Source: Streptomyces sp. MUM 203J (GTDB lineage: Bacteria > Actinomycetota > Actinomycetes > Streptomycetales > Streptomycetaceae). From it: a stretch of DNA of 64,000 bases. Below the pieces are notes generated by a model that had not been told where the DNA came from, ran no database searches, and worked only from the letters and a program-made list of their open reading frames with translations. The number at the start of each line of letters is the position of its first letter. Positions within the stretch are counted from its first letter, which is position 1. Below, piece after piece: positions 9,306-18,885 of this stretch. The stretch covers positions 1 to 64,000 of the forward strand of contig NZ_JADWYO010000022.1 of the NCBI RefSeq assembly GCF_022414595.1, given 5' to 3'. Position numbers and translations under genes: made by a program.

Positions 9306-10043
9306 CTACGACACGGCGAACCTGCGGGCCAGCTCCTCCCGTTGGGCGTGTACGAACGCCGCGTCCACCACCGAGCCGTGGCCCGGGACGTACGACGCCT
9401 CCTCGCCGCCCAGGGCCAGCAGGCGGTCCAGCGCGGCCGGCCAGCGGGACGGGATGGCGTCCGGACCCGCCTGGGGGGCGCCCGACTCCTCCACCAGGTC
9501 GCCGCAGAACACCACCTCCGGCCCGCCCCCGCCCGGTCCCGGCACCAGCAGTGCCAGGTCGTGGCCGGTGTGGCCCGGGCCCACGTTCGCCAGCAGCACC
9601 TGTCTGCCACCCAGGTCCAGCGTCCACTCGCCGCACACCCCGTGGTGCGGGTGCACCAGCACGTCCACCGCCTCCGCGGCCTCCGCCTCCGTCACCCCGT
9701 GCCGCACCGCGTCGGCGCGCAGCACGTCCCGGTCCCTGACCAGCAGCTCCTCCACCCCGACCGCCCCGTACACCTGCGCCCCGGCGAACGCCGCCGCGCC
9801 CAGGACATGATCGAAGTGCGGATGACTCAGTGCGAGATGCGTCACGCGCCGCCCGCCGCCCAGCAGCCCCTGCACCTCGGCGCGCAGCCGCGCGCCCTCC
9901 CGCAGCGTGGCGCCCGCGTCGAACAGCAGCGCCGCCTCCTGACCCACCACGAGCCCGGCCGTGGCGTCCCAGACGGGCAGCCGCCGACGGCCCACGCCCT
10001 CCGCGAGCCGTTCCCACCCGGAGCCTTCCCAATCCACGTCCAT
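9306..10043 (-). CDS. MBL-fold metallo-hydrolase
   Basis: A 245-residue metallo-beta-lactamase-fold hydrolase. The zinc-binding HxHxDH motif is LSHPHFDHVLGAA (about 74-86), followed by the later ligands in GPGHTGHDLAL and FCGDLVE and the C-terminal PGHGSVVD. No signal peptide, so cytosolic. The substrate cannot be assigned; the layout suits a glyoxalase-II-like or general thioesterase. The ATG at 10043 sits 6 nt after TATGGT, a leaderless arrangement; the GGAGG upstream is about 20 nt away, too far. It is divergent from hrcA and followed 10 bp later by the DUF3097 gene. Confidence 0.82.
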   Translation of the reverse strand: MDVDWEGSGWERLAEGVGRRRLPVWDATAGLVVGQEAALLFDAGATLREGARLRAEVQGLLGGGRRVTHLALSHPHFDHVLGAAAFAGAQVYGAVGVEELLVRDRDVLRADAVRHGVTEAEAAEAVDVLVHPHHGVCGEWTLDLGGRQVLLANVGPGHTGHDLALLVPGPGGGGPEVVFCGDLVEESGAPQAGPDAIPSRWPAALDRLLALGGEEASYVPGHGSVVDAAFVHAQREELARRFAVS

Positions 10044-10113
10044 ACGGCGACCATACGGCGACGTCCTCCTTGGCGCGCTCGGCCGTCGTGTGGTGTGATC
10101 TGGCGCCCTTGCC

Positions 10114-10144
10114 TTGCCAGGCCATGGACTCGGCGCCTTACACT
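10114..10144 (+). promoter_or_regulatory. Candidate hrcA promoter
   Basis: TTGCCA (10114-10119) and TACACT (10139-10144) are separated by 19 nt, directly upstream of the CIRCE operator, the usual position for an HrcA-repressed promoter. The spacing is slightly long. Confidence 0.5.
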
Positions 10145-10158
10145 GGCGGCGGGGATGA

Positions 10159-10185
10159 TTGGCACTCGGGCATGGTGAGTGCCAG
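10159..10185. promoter_or_regulatory. CIRCE operator (HrcA binding site)
   Basis: TTGGCACTC-N9-GAGTGCCAG is an inverted repeat matching the CIRCE consensus TTAGCACTC-N9-GAGTGCTAA, with paired substitutions that keep most of the symmetry. It lies 53 bp before the hrcA start, so hrcA-dnaJ is predicted to be autorepressed by HrcA and induced by heat shock. Confidence 0.93.
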
Positions 10186-10238
10186 CAGACGTCGGACGGA
10201 GACGTCGACCGGGACCGGAGCCAGCTGGAGGTGCGCGC

Positions 10239-11255
10239 GTGCTGAGTGAACGCAGACTCGAGGTGCTGCGCGCCATCGTCCAGGACTACGTCGGCACCGA
10301 GGAGCCGGTCGGCTCCAAGGCGCTCACCGAGCGTCACCAACTGGGCGTCTCGCCGGCCACGGTCCGCAACGACATGGCCGTACTGGAGGAGGAGGGGTTC
10401 ATCGCCCAGCCTCACACCAGCGCCGGACGCATCCCCACGGACAAGGGCTACCGCCTCTTCGTCGACCGGCTCGCCGGGGTCAAACCGCTGTCGTCGCCGG
10501 AGCGCCGGGCCATCCAGAACTTCCTGGACGGCGCCGTCGACCTGGACGACGTGGTGCACCGTACGGTCCGGCTGCTCGCTCAGCTCACCCGCCAGGTGGC
10601 GGTCGTCCAGTACCCGTCGCTGACGCGGTCGACCGTGCGCCATGTGGAACTGCTGTCGCTGGCGCCGGCCCGGCTGATGCTGGTGCTGATCACGGACACC
10701 GGGAGGGTGGAGCAGCGCATGGTCGACTGCCCCGCGCCGATCGGCGAGACCTCCGTCGCCGACCTGCGGGCCCGGCTCAACAGCCGGGTCGTCGGGCGGC
10801 GCTTCACGGACGTGCCGGAACTGGTTCAGGACCTCCCGGACTCCTTCGGGACGGAGGACCGGGCGACGGTCTCCACCGTGCTGGCGACCCTGCTGGAGAC
10901 GCTGGTGGAGGAGACCGAGGAGCGGCTGGTGATCGGCGGTACCGCCAACCTCACCCGCTTCGGGCACGACTTTCCGCTGACCATCCGGCCCGTGCTGGAG
11001 GCACTGGAGGAGCAGGTCGTGCTGCTCAAGCTGCTCGGAGAGGCGACCGACCCGAAGATGACCGTGCGCATCGGGCACGAGAACGCCCATGAGGGGCTGA
11101 ACTCCACGTCCGTCGTCGCGGTGGGCTACGGTTCAGGCGGCGAGGCGGTGGCGAAACTCGGCGTGGTCGGACCGACCCGCATGGACTACCCCGGAACGAT
11201 GGGAGCGGTACGCGCAGTGGCACGTTACGTCGGACAGATCCTGGCGGAGTCGTAA
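10239..11255 (+). CDS. hrcA: Heat-inducible transcription repressor HrcA
   Basis: HrcA represses class I heat-shock genes through CIRCE and needs GroEL to stay active. The 338-residue protein opens with the winged-helix region ([18 protein letters not shown], then [19 protein letters not shown] at about 38-56, and [16 protein letters not shown]), followed by the GAF-like and dimerisation parts ending [18 protein letters not shown]. The GTG start at 10239 has GGAGG 7 nt upstream. The TAA stop abuts the GTG of dnaJ with no gap, so the two form an operon. Confidence 0.97.
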   Translation: MLSERRLEVLRAIVQDYVGTEEPVGSKALTERHQLGVSPATVRNDMAVLEEEGFIAQPHTSAGRIPTDKGYRLFVDRLAGVKPLSSPERRAIQNFLDGAVDLDDVVHRTVRLLAQLTRQVAVVQYPSLTRSTVRHVELLSLAPARLMLVLITDTGRVEQRMVDCPAPIGETSVADLRARLNSRVVGRRFTDVPELVQDLPDSFGTEDRATVSTVLATLLETLVEETEERLVIGGTANLTRFGHDFPLTIRPVLEALEEQVVLLKLLGEATDPKMTVRIGHENAHEGLNSTSVVAVGYGSGGEAVAKLGVVGPTRMDYPGTMGAVRAVARYVGQILAES

Positions 11256-12401
11256 GTGGCCACGGACTACTACGCCGTACTCGGCGTGCGCCGCGACGCG
11301 TCCCAGGACGAGATCAAGAAGGCCTTCCGGAGGCTCGCCCGCGAGCTGCACCCGGATGTGAACCCCGATCCGAAGACGCAGGAGCGGTTCAAGGAGATCA
11401 ACGCCGCCTACGAGGTGCTGTCGGACCCGCAGAAGAAGCAGGTCTACGACCTCGGCGGTGACCCGATGTCCTCCGCGGCCGGCGGACCCGGCGGGGGCGC
11501 CGGCGGCTTCGGCGCGGGCGGCTTCGGCAACTTCTCCGACATCATGGACGCGTTCTTCGGCACGACATCCCAGCGCGGTCCCCGGTCGCGGACGCGGCGC
11601 GGCCAGGACGCGATGATCCGCCTGGAGGTGGAGCTCGAAGAGGCCGCCTTCGGGACGACCAAGGAGATCCAGGTCGACACCGCGGTGGTGTGCACCACCT
11701 GCTCCGGCGAGGGCGCCGCGCCCGGCACGTCGGCGCAGACGTGTGACATGTGCCGCGGCCGTGGTGAGGTGTCGCAGGTGACGCGGTCCTTCCTGGGCCA
11801 GGTCATGACCTCGCGGCCGTGCCCGCAGTGCCAGGGCTTCGGCACGGTCGTGCCGACTCCGTGCCCCGAGTGCGCGGGCGACGGGCGGATCCGGTCCCGC
11901 CGGACCCTGACCGTCAAGATCCCGGCCGGTGTCGACAACGGCACGCGCATCCAGCTTGCGGGTGAGGGCGAGGTCGGCCCGGGCGGCGGCCCGGCCGGTG
12001 ACCTGTACGTGGAGATCCACGAGCTGCCGCACTCGGTGTTCCAGCGGCGCGGCGACGACCTGCACTGCACGGTGACCATTCCGATGACGGCGGCGGCGCT
12101 GGGCACGAAGTGCCCGCTGGAGACGCTGGACGGGATGGAGGAGGTCGACATCCGGCCGGGCACGCAGTCCGGTCAGTCGATCCCGCTGCACGGACGCGGC
12201 GTCACGCACCTGCGGGGCGGTGGGCGCGGCGACCTCATCGTGCACGTCGAGGTGCAGACCCCGCAGAAGCTGGACCCGGAGCAGGAGCGGCTGCTGCGGG
12301 AGCTGGCGAAGCTGCGGGGCGAGGAGCGGCCGACGGGGCAGTTCGCGCCGGGCCAGCAGGGTCTGTTCTCCCGGCTGAAGGACGCGTTCAACGGGCGGTG
12401 A
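11256..12401 (+). CDS. dnaJ: Molecular chaperone DnaJ (second, HrcA-linked copy)
   Basis: The 381-residue class I J-protein activates DnaK ATPase and binds unfolded substrates. The J domain has HPD at 32-34; a Gly-rich segment spans about 75-95; four zinc-binding CxxCxGxG modules lie at 146-153, 163-170, 189-196 and 203-210; the C-terminal substrate-binding domains follow. All key residues are present. The GTG start directly follows the hrcA stop and its ribosome site GGCGGAG lies inside hrcA. Streptomyces usually have another dnaJ beside dnaK, so this is probably the dnaJ2-type copy. Confidence 0.96.
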   Translation: MATDYYAVLGVRRDASQDEIKKAFRRLARELHPDVNPDPKTQERFKEINAAYEVLSDPQKKQVYDLGGDPMSSAAGGPGGGAGGFGAGGFGNFSDIMDAFFGTTSQRGPRSRTRRGQDAMIRLEVELEEAAFGTTKEIQVDTAVVCTTCSGEGAAPGTSAQTCDMCRGRGEVSQVTRSFLGQVMTSRPCPQCQGFGTVVPTPCPECAGDGRIRSRRTLTVKIPAGVDNGTRIQLAGEGEVGPGGGPAGDLYVEIHELPHSVFQRRGDDLHCTVTIPMTAAALGTKCPLETLDGMEEVDIRPGTQSGQSIPLHGRGVTHLRGGGRGDLIVHVEVQTPQKLDPEQERLLRELAKLRGEERPTGQFAPGQQGLFSRLKDAFNGR

Positions 12402-12409
12402 GTCGCCAC

Positions 12410-12441
12410 GGCGGGGCGGGCCCCTTCCGCGGGGCCCCGCC
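12410..12441 (+). terminator. Terminator of hrcA-dnaJ
   Basis: GGCGGGGC (12410-12417) pairs with GCCCCGCC (12434-12441); CCCC and GGG runs can extend the stem inside. It lies 8 bp after the dnaJ stop. The remaining 180 bp before the next gene holds only a -10-like element. Confidence 0.55.
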
Positions 12442-12622
12442 TCGCCGGGCTCCCGGACACCGGCGGCGGACGTGCCTGCCGGGCCCGCCCCGCCGGTGGT
12501 TCCGTGGTGCCCGCGCCCCCTGGCGCGCAGCCCCGTTCGAGCAGGGGACTCCCCGGCACCCCGCGGAAGGGCTGCCCGCAGCGGAACGGCCCGGCCCTCC
12601 GGGGCGTGACAGGATGCGGGGC

Positions 12623-13744
12623 ATGTCCTCCGTGGTGAGCGGTCTCTGCCGGGTTCCGATCGTGCAGGCCCCTATGGCCGGCGGCGGGTCCTGCCCCGAG
12701 CTGGCCGCCGCCGTGGGCGAGGCCGGGGGGCTCGGGTTTCTCGCGGCCGGGTACAAGACGGCCGACGGCCTGTACCAGGAGGTCCAGCGGGTGCGGGGGC
12801 TCAGTTCCCGGGCCTTCGGGGTCAATCTGTTCCTGCCGCAGGAGCCGGTGCCCGGTACGGGCACCGGCTCCTGCGCGGCGGCCGGCACCGAGCCCCCCGC
12901 CGCCGCCGTCGAGCTGTACCGGCAGCAGCTCGCCGGGGAGGCCGCCTGGTACGGCACGCGGCTCGGTGACCCCCACGCGGGGCGCGACGACGGGTACGAC
13001 GCCAAGGTGGCGATCCTGCTGGACGACCCCGTGCCGGTGGTGTCCTTCACGTTCGGGTGCCCGGGCCCCGAGGTGCTGGAGGCGTTCGGCCGCGTCGGCA
13101 CCCGGACCGTGGTGACGGTCACCACTCCCGACGAGGCCCTGGCCGCCGAGCGTGCCGGGGCCGACGCCCTGTGCGTGCAGGGCGTCGAGGCGGGCGGCCA
13201 CCAGGGAGTCTTCCGGGACGACCCCGAGAGCCGGCCCGGGGCCCTGGGCACCGGGCTGCTCGCCCTGCTTGGTGCCGTCCGCGAAGCCGTACGGCTGCCG
13301 CTGATCGCCGCCGGCGGCATCATGCGCGGCAGTCAGATCGCCGCCGTCCTCGCCGGGGGCGCGGACGCCGCACAGCTCGGCACCGCGTTCCTGGCCTGTC
13401 CCGAGTCCGGGGGGCACCCCCTCCACAAGCGGGCCCTCACCGACCCGCTGTTCACCCGTACCGAGCTGACCCGGGCCTTCTCCGGCCGCCCGGCCCGGGG
13501 CCTGGTCAACCGGTTCCTGCGGGAACACGGTCCCTACGCCCCGGCCGCGTACCCGGAGGTCCACCACCTCACCAGCCCGGTCCGCAAGGCCGCGGCCGAG
13601 GCGGGTGACCCCCAGGGCATGGCCCTGTGGGCCGGGCAGGGCCACCGGCTGGCCCGGGAACTGCCCGCCGGGCGGCTCGTCGAAGTCCTCAACTCCGAAC
13701 TCCGGTCGGCCCTCGCGGCGCCGTCCCTGAGAGGTATGTCATGA
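12623..13744 (+). CDS. Nitronate monooxygenase family protein
   Basis: An FMN-dependent TIM-barrel enzyme of the 2-nitropropane dioxygenase/nitronate monooxygenase family, 373 residues. Signs are the N-terminal CRVPIVQAPMAGGGS (substrate/FMN region), EAGGLGFLAAGYK, FGVNLFLPQ, ADALCVQGVEAGGHQG with the likely catalytic His, the phosphate-binding AAGGIMRG, and AAQLGTAFLACPES. The start at 12623 is supported by CAGGAT 7 nt upstream; ATG 12614 is also in frame. The TGA stop overlaps the ATG of rsmE (ATGA), so the two are translationally coupled. The physiological substrate is unknown. Confidence 0.88.
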   Translation: MSSVVSGLCRVPIVQAPMAGGGSCPELAAAVGEAGGLGFLAAGYKTADGLYQEVQRVRGLSSRAFGVNLFLPQEPVPGTGTGSCAAAGTEPPAAAVELYRQQLAGEAAWYGTRLGDPHAGRDDGYDAKVAILLDDPVPVVSFTFGCPGPEVLEAFGRVGTRTVVTVTTPDEALAAERAGADALCVQGVEAGGHQGVFRDDPESRPGALGTGLLALLGAVREAVRLPLIAAGGIMRGSQIAAVLAGGADAAQLGTAFLACPESGGHPLHKRALTDPLFTRTELTRAFSGRPARGLVNRFLREHGPYAPAAYPEVHHLTSPVRKAAAEAGDPQGMALWAGQGHRLARELPAGRLVEVLNSELRSALAAPSLRGMS

Positions 13745-14478
13745 CCGCCCCCGTCTTCGTCGTCGAGCAGGTCCCCGCCGGGCCGGAATTCGTCCTGGAG
13801 GGCCCGGAAGGGCGGCACGCGGTGTCGGTGCGGCGACTCGCCCCCGGTGAGGACGTGGTCCTCACCGACGGGCTGGGCCGCTGGACGGAGGGTGTCGTCA
13901 AGGCGGCCGAGGGCAAGGACCGGCTCGTCGTCACGGACCTGGCCGGGATCCGGGAGGAGCCGGAACCCGACCCGCGCATCACCGTCGTCCAGGCCCTCCC
14001 CAAGGGCGACCGGGGCGAACTCGCCGTCGAGACGATGACCGAGACCGGGGCCGACGCGATCGTGCCCTGGCAGGCCGCCCGCTGCATCACCCAGTGGCGC
14101 GGCGACCGGGGCGCGAAGTCCCTGACGAAGTGGCGGAACACCGCACGCGAAGCCGGCAAGCAGTCCCGCCGGGTCCGCTTCCCCGAGGTCGCCGGGGCCA
14201 TGACGACCAAGCAGGTCGCCCAGCTGCTGGCGTCCGCCGACTTCGCGGCCGTCCTGCACGAGGAGGGATCCGAGCCGCTGGCCACCGCCGGCCTCCCCGC
14301 GCACGGCCACATCGTGCTGGTCGTAGGCCCCGAGGGCGGGGTCTCGCCCGACGAGCTCGCCGCCTTCGCGGAGGCAGGCGCCCGGCCGTACCGGCTGGGC
14401 CGCAGTGTGCTGCGCACCTCCACGGCGGGCACGGCCGCCACCGCGCTGCTGCTGGGGCGGACGGGGCGCTGGTCCTGA
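13741..14478 (+). CDS. rsmE: 16S rRNA (uracil(1498)-N(3))-methyltransferase RsmE
   Basis: A 245-residue SPOUT-class methyltransferase using SAM to methylate U1498 of 16S rRNA. It has an N-terminal PUA-like domain (GPEGRHAVSVRRLAPGEDVVLTDG, about 21-44), then the knotted domain with VVQALPKGDRGELAVETMTETG, the SAM-binding VVGPEGGVSPDE (GPEGG 196-200) and LGRSVLRTSTA (219-229). The ATG overlaps the stop of the preceding gene. It is followed by a HIT-protein gene after 129 bp, a common actinobacterial neighbourhood. Confidence 0.95.
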   Translation: MTAPVFVVEQVPAGPEFVLEGPEGRHAVSVRRLAPGEDVVLTDGLGRWTEGVVKAAEGKDRLVVTDLAGIREEPEPDPRITVVQALPKGDRGELAVETMTETGADAIVPWQAARCITQWRGDRGAKSLTKWRNTAREAGKQSRRVRFPEVAGAMTTKQVAQLLASADFAAVLHEEGSEPLATAGLPAHGHIVLVVGPEGGVSPDELAAFAEAGARPYRLGRSVLRTSTAGTAATALLLGRTGRWS

Positions 14479-14607
14479 GTAGCCCGCGGGTACGGCCCGG
14501 GCCTGCGGGGCGCCCGGGGTGCCGCTGTTCCCGGTGGATCCGGGATGACCGGCGGATAGGGTACGGACGTACGTACCTGTCAGCCGAGCCGAGAGAGGGC
14601 CGTCCGC

Positions 14608-14967
14608 ATGGCCGGAGAGCCGCAGAGCGACTGCCTGTTCTGCAAGATCGTGGCGCGGGAGGTGCCCGCGACGATCGTCCGGGAGACCGAGACGACCCTC
14701 GCCTTCCGTGACATCAACCCGCAGGCGCCGACCCACGTGCTGGTCATCCCCAAGGTGCACTACCCGGACGCGGCCTCCCTCGCCGCGGCCGAGCCCGGGA
14801 TCACCGCCGACGTCCTGCACGAGGCCGGTGAGGTCGCCGCGGACGACAAGGTCGACGGCAGCGGCTACCGCGTGGTGTTCAACACCGGCAGCGGCGCCGG
14901 ACAGACCGTCTGGCACGCGCACGCCCACGTCCTCGGCGGGCGCGGCCTCGAGTGGCCCCCCGGGTAG
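14608..14967 (+). CDS. Histidine triad (HIT) nucleotide-binding protein
   Basis: A 119-residue HINT-type protein hydrolysing nucleoside phosphoramidates or related adducts. The CLFCKIVAREVPA start (Cys9, Cys12) is typical, and the catalytic triad is WHAHAHVLGGRGLEWPPG (His103, 105, 107). The ATG at 14608 has a GAGAGAGGG site. The stop is 6 bp from the rnz start, so they are cotranscribed. A -10-like TAGGGT precedes it, so it may also have its own promoter. Confidence 0.95.
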   Translation: MAGEPQSDCLFCKIVAREVPATIVRETETTLAFRDINPQAPTHVLVIPKVHYPDAASLAAAEPGITADVLHEAGEVAADDKVDGSGYRVVFNTGSGAGQTVWHAHAHVLGGRGLEWPPG

Positions 14968-14973
14968 GACACC

Positions 14974-15879
14974 GTGTCCGTCCGCGAACTCGTCGTGCTG
15001 GGCACCGCCAGCCAGGTGCCCACACGCCACCGCAACCACAACGGCTACCTGCTCCGCTGGGACGGCGAGGGACTCCTCTTCGATCCCGGTGAGGGCACCC
15101 AGCGGCAGATGCTGCGTGCCGGAGTCGCCGCGCACGACATCCACCGGATCTGCGTCACCCACTTCCACGGCGACCACTCCCTCGGCGTCGCCGGGGTGAT
15201 CCAGCGCATCAACCTGGACCAGGTCCCGCATCCCGTCGCCGCGCACTACCCGGCGAGCGGGCGGAGGTTCTTCGAGCGGCTGCGGTACGCCACGGCCTAC
15301 CGCGAGCGGGCCCGGATCGACGAGGCACCCGTCGCCGCCGACGGTGTCGTCGCCAGGACGAAGGCGTACGCGCTGGAGGCCCGCAGGCTCTCCCACCCCG
15401 TCGAGTCGTACGGTTACCGGCTCACCGAGCCGGACACGCGGCGCATGCTGCCGGAGCGGCTGGCCGCGCACGGCATCGAGGGGCCGGACGTCGGGCGCAT
15501 CCAGCGGGACGGCGAGCTGCGCGGGGTACGGCTGGAGGACGTCAGCGAGGAACGGCGCGGGCAGCGCTTCGCGTTCGTCATGGACACCCGCCTGTGCGAC
15601 GGCGTCCACGCCCTCGCCGAGGAATGCGACATGCTGGTCATCGAGTCGACGTTCCTCGACGAGGACGAGACGCTGGCCGTCGAGCACGGCCACCTGACGG
15701 CCGGCCAGGCCGCCTCCGTGGCACGGGACGCGGGGGTGCGCCACCTCGTCCTCACCCACTTCTCGCAGCGGTACCACGACCCGGCCGCCTTCGAGAGGCA
15801 GGCCCGGGCGGCCGGGTTCGACGGCGAACTGACCATCGCCCAGGACCTCGTACGGGTCCCGCTGCCCAAGCGGCGGTAG
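14974..15879 (+). CDS. rnz: Ribonuclease Z (tRNA 3' processing)
   Basis: A 301-residue metallo-beta-lactamase-fold endonuclease that trims tRNA 3' trailers. N-terminal [26 protein letters not shown] leads to the zinc motif THFHGDH (62-68); [10 protein letters not shown] and the C-terminal [11 protein letters not shown] carry the remaining ligands. The exosite arm that follows residue about 150 is of normal size. The GTG start at 14974 lies 6 bp after the HIT gene. A hairpin follows the stop. Confidence 0.92.
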   Translation: MSVRELVVLGTASQVPTRHRNHNGYLLRWDGEGLLFDPGEGTQRQMLRAGVAAHDIHRICVTHFHGDHSLGVAGVIQRINLDQVPHPVAAHYPASGRRFFERLRYATAYRERARIDEAPVAADGVVARTKAYALEARRLSHPVESYGYRLTEPDTRRMLPERLAAHGIEGPDVGRIQRDGELRGVRLEDVSEERRGQRFAFVMDTRLCDGVHALAEECDMLVIESTFLDEDETLAVEHGHLTAGQAASVARDAGVRHLVLTHFSQRYHDPAAFERQARAAGFDGELTIAQDLVRVPLPKRR

Positions 15880-15901
15880 GGACACCGCGGGAGGACCCGC
15901 C

Positions 15902-15926
15902 CGGCCCCGGCCCCGGTGGCCGGGGC
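15902..15926. terminator. Bidirectional terminator between rnz and the polyprenyl synthase
   Basis: Perfect 10-bp arms GGCCCCGGCC (15902-15911) and GGCCGGGGCC (15917-15926), loop CCGGT, between two convergent genes and abutting the stop codon of the minus-strand gene. Confidence 0.7.
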
Positions 15927-17144
15927 CTACACCGCCCGGTCCGCCAGTACGGCCAGCAGCGCCTCCAGGTCCCGCACCGCGCCGGGGGCGAGCGGCGCGC
16001 CGCGGAGGCAGGAGCGGGCCGCGTCCAGCCGTTCCCGAGCCTCCGCCAGGACCGCGGCGCGCCCGCCGGCCTCCTCCACCAGCGTGGCCACCCGGGTCAC
16101 CGTGGCCCCGGCCATGGGGCGGTCCGACTCCAGCAGCGCGGCCAGCTCGCGGGCGGGAGCGCCGCCACGGGCCAGCGCGGCCAGCACCGGGAACGTCTTC
16201 TTCCGCTGCCGCAGGTCTCCGTGCACGGGCTTCCCGGTCACCGCCGGGTCGCCCCAGACGCCCAGCAGGTCGTCCACCGCCTGGAAAGCCACGCCCAGGT
16301 GCCGTCCCGCGGCGTCCAGCGCGGCCACCGTCCCGGCGGGCGCCCCGGCCAGCTGCGCGCCGAGCGCCGCCGCGCAGCCCAGCAGGGCGCCCGTCTTGTC
16401 CTCCGCCATGGCCCGGTACGCGTCCAGCCGTACGGCGTCGGGCCCGGTCCAGGGACGGCGCTCGAAGCACAGGTCCTCGGACTGGCCCCGCATCAGCGCG
16501 GTCAGCGTGTCGCACAGCCGCCGTACCGCCGCGCCGGTGTGCGGGCCCTGCGCCTCGGCCAGGGCCTGCACGGCGAGCGCGAACAGGGCGTCCCCGGCGA
16601 GGACGGCGGGCCCGGTGCCGTACGCCTTCCACACGGTCTCCCGCTGCCGCCGCAGGGCGTCGCCGTCCATGATGTCGTCGTGCAGCAGCGAGAACGCGTG
16701 CACCAGCTCCACGGCCACCGCGCCCGCGACGGCGACCCGGCCGTCCGCCCCGGCCGCCTCGGCTCCCAGCACCGCGAGCGCCTGCCGCACCCCCTTGCCC
16801 TCGGAGGCCCCGGACGCCGGGGTGCCGTCGGTACGGCTCCACCCGAACGCGTACGCCGCCATCTCCCCGGTCCAGGGATGGAGCGTCCCCACCGCCTCCA
16901 CCAGCGCGGGCCGCACCATCCCCCGGCACCGTGCAAGCACGGCACCACCGCCCGCACCGAGGACGCCGGTTCCCTCCGGCTGCCCGCCCGCGCCGCCTCG
17001 CAGCCCTCCGCCGGCCGCCCCGGCCGGGGTGCCGGGTCCGTCTCCGCGCCCGAGGCGCCCGGCAGGCAGGTCCGCGGGGGTGACGGCATCCGGGCGCGTG
17101 GCTGTCCGGCCCGTCTCCGGCGGGGGAGCGGCCGGGGACGTCAT
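15927..17144 (-). CDS. Polyprenyl diphosphate synthase with long disordered N-terminus
   Basis: A trans-isoprenyl diphosphate synthase condensing IPP with allylic diphosphates. The first Asp-rich motif is HDDIMDGD (DDIMD 156-160), the second AFQAVDDLLGVWGDP (291-295); GKGVRQALAVLGAEAAG and KTGALLGCAAALGAQL also fit. Product length cannot be predicted reliably. About 70 Gly/Ala/Pro-rich residues precede the enzyme domain, like extensions described for encapsulin-associated polyprenyl transferases, but no encapsulin gene is in the window. ATG 17144 has GAGGA 8 nt upstream; an alternative GTG at 17159 overlaps the stop of the TPR gene (GTGA). Coupling to that gene is likely. Confidence 0.85.
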   Translation of the reverse strand: MTSPAAPPPETGRTATRPDAVTPADLPAGRLGRGDGPGTPAGAAGGGLRGGAGGQPEGTGVLGAGGGAVLARCRGMVRPALVEAVGTLHPWTGEMAAYAFGWSRTDGTPASGASEGKGVRQALAVLGAEAAGADGRVAVAGAVAVELVHAFSLLHDDIMDGDALRRQRETVWKAYGTGPAVLAGDALFALAVQALAEAQGPHTGAAVRRLCDTLTALMRGQSEDLCFERRPWTGPDAVRLDAYRAMAEDKTGALLGCAAALGAQLAGAPAGTVAALDAAGRHLGVAFQAVDDLLGVWGDPAVTGKPVHGDLRQRKKTFPVLAALARGGAPARELAALLESDRPMAGATVTRVATLVEEAGGRAAVLAEARERLDAARSCLRGAPLAPGAVRDLEALLAVLADRAV

Positions 17145-17155
17145 GGTTCGCGTCC

Positions 17156-18631
17156 TCACCGCGCCACCTCCGCCCCGGTGTCCGCCGCCGGTGTCGTGTC
17201 ACCACTGGCCGCGCGGGCGTCCGCTCCCGCCGACGGGAGGCCCGCCGCTCGGTTCCCGGCCGCCCCGGCTCCTGCCTGCGCCTGCGCCGAAGGCTCCGCA
17301 CCCGGTGCCTGCGCCGCGGTCTCCGCGGGGACCCGTAGCGGGTGACCCCGGTCCGCGTCCGCCTCCGGTCCGTCCGCCGCGGGTCCGGCCGGGACCCGCA
17401 CCGCCGTGTCACCGTCCGTGTCCGTACCCGGCCCGTCCGCCGTCGGCGCCCTCTCGGGGCGGGTGTTCACGCCCGCCAGCGCCCGCGTGTTCGCTGTGGA
17501 CAGGCGCGCCGCGGCCGTGGCCGTCTCCGGGGCCGCCACCCCGTTCGCGCGGGTCGCCGGGAGGGGGCCCACGCCCAGTTCGGCCGCGGCCTTGTCGGTC
17601 ATGTCACGGGCGTGATGCAGGCCTATGCGGTCCAGAGTGGCGCGGAGGGCGGCCAGTTCGGTGGCCGTCTCCGACGGGGCGCGGCCCAGCCGGGCCCGGG
17701 CCTTCACCAGGCCGAGGCGGGACAGGGCCGTGCCGCGCGGTTCCTCCATGGTGCTGAACTCCTCCAGCGCCAGGGCGTACATGTCGCGGGCCTCCGCGTA
17801 CCGGGACGCCCGGTAGAGGACGTTCCCGCGCATCTTGTGGTTGTAGGCCAGCGCGCTGGTCAGCCGCATGGCACGGCAGGTCTCCTCGGCCTCCGACAGC
17901 AGCGCCAACGCCCGCTCCACGTCCCCGTCCCGTACCGACAGCACGTCCGCTATTCCGCGCAGCGCCCACGCCCTGCCGCGCTGGTCGTCGGCCCGCCCGG
18001 CGGTCTCCGCGGCCTCTTCGAACAGTTCCAGCGCCTTGTCGTGGGCCCCGGTGTTCCGGTGCATCTGCGCGATGCCCTCCAGCGCCCACACCGTGTGCCG
18101 CGCCTCGCCCCGCCGCCTGGCCTCCGCCAGAAGCTGCTCGTGAAGCTCCCCGACCGCTTCGTAGTCGCCCTGGATGCGGCCCGTCTCGGCCAGCCCGGCC
18201 AGCGAATAGCCGCGTACGACGATGTCCCCGCCCCGCTCGCCCAGTTCGGCGGCCAGCCGCAGCAGCCGGTACGCGAGCCGCAGCGCGCCCCGCTGCCGGG
18301 CCAGCGTGCCGCCGCTCCACAGCGCCCAGGCCATCGCTGCGGTCTCACCCGCCGCCCGCGCCGCCCGGTAGCTCGCCTTCCACGCCCGGTCCGCCTCCGC
18401 GTGCCGCCCCAGCCTCCGGTACGCCTCCGCCACCGCGAGTCCGCACCGCGCCGTCTCCCGAAGGTCCCCGGACGCCTCGGCCGCCCGCAGTTCCCCGACG
18501 CCCTTGTCCAGGACGTCCGTCAGCGACGCGTTCACCGACAGCGAGCCCAGGGCCCCCTGGTACTCCGGCGCGACCGCCTTCCCGCGCGCCTCCGGCCGAA
18601 CCCGCACCCGCTCTGTCTGACCAACCGTCAT
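17156..18631 (-). CDS. Tetratricopeptide repeat protein
   Basis: A 491-residue protein made mostly of paired TPR-like helices: about residues 50-330 hold repeated A-x3-R-x3-G/A patterns such as ETARCGLAVAEAYRRLGRHAEADRAW, ALEGIAQMHRNTGAHDKALELFEEA and AYNHKMRGNVLYRASRYAEARDMYALALEEF. A 120-residue Ala/Pro/Asp-rich disordered tail follows. No signal peptide, membrane span or enzymatic motif; probably a scaffold. ATG 18631 has a GAGGG site. Its stop overlaps a possible start of the polyprenyl synthase gene, so the two proteins are probably made together and may interact. Function unknown. Confidence 0.82.
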   Translation of the reverse strand: MTVGQTERVRVRPEARGKAVAPEYQGALGSLSVNASLTDVLDKGVGELRAAEASGDLRETARCGLAVAEAYRRLGRHAEADRAWKASYRAARAAGETAAMAWALWSGGTLARQRGALRLAYRLLRLAAELGERGGDIVVRGYSLAGLAETGRIQGDYEAVGELHEQLLAEARRRGEARHTVWALEGIAQMHRNTGAHDKALELFEEAAETAGRADDQRGRAWALRGIADVLSVRDGDVERALALLSEAEETCRAMRLTSALAYNHKMRGNVLYRASRYAEARDMYALALEEFSTMEEPRGTALSRLGLVKARARLGRAPSETATELAALRATLDRIGLHHARDMTDKAAAELGVGPLPATRANGVAAPETATAAARLSTANTRALAGVNTRPERAPTADGPGTDTDGDTAVRVPAGPAADGPEADADRGHPLRVPAETAAQAPGAEPSAQAQAGAGAAGNRAAGLPSAGADARAASGDTTPAADTGAEVAR

Positions 18632-18885
18632 CTCGCACCCTCATCGTTCGACTTGGTGGTGATCAAGACGGTCTGACGGCGCGCGGGTTCCATCGAATCC
18701 GTGATGTCCATCCCCGTACGGGCGCGGGTCCTCCTCGAGTGCTACGCATTCCGTACGAGCCTCGTCGGTGAGTTGTACGGGGCCCACCCGCCGAAGCCCG
18801 GTGATCACAGCGCGTCGCCGCCCGGAATCGGGCAGACTGTCGTCAATCCGCACCGCATCCGCACCGCGCGACCGGGGAGCCCACC

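Noticed and set aside
13534..17412. 1292-codon minus-strand open frame
   Set aside because: It is antisense to rsmE, the HIT gene and rnz and out of frame with the real minus-strand polyprenyl synthase; its Arg/Gly-rich composition is typical of a shadow frame.
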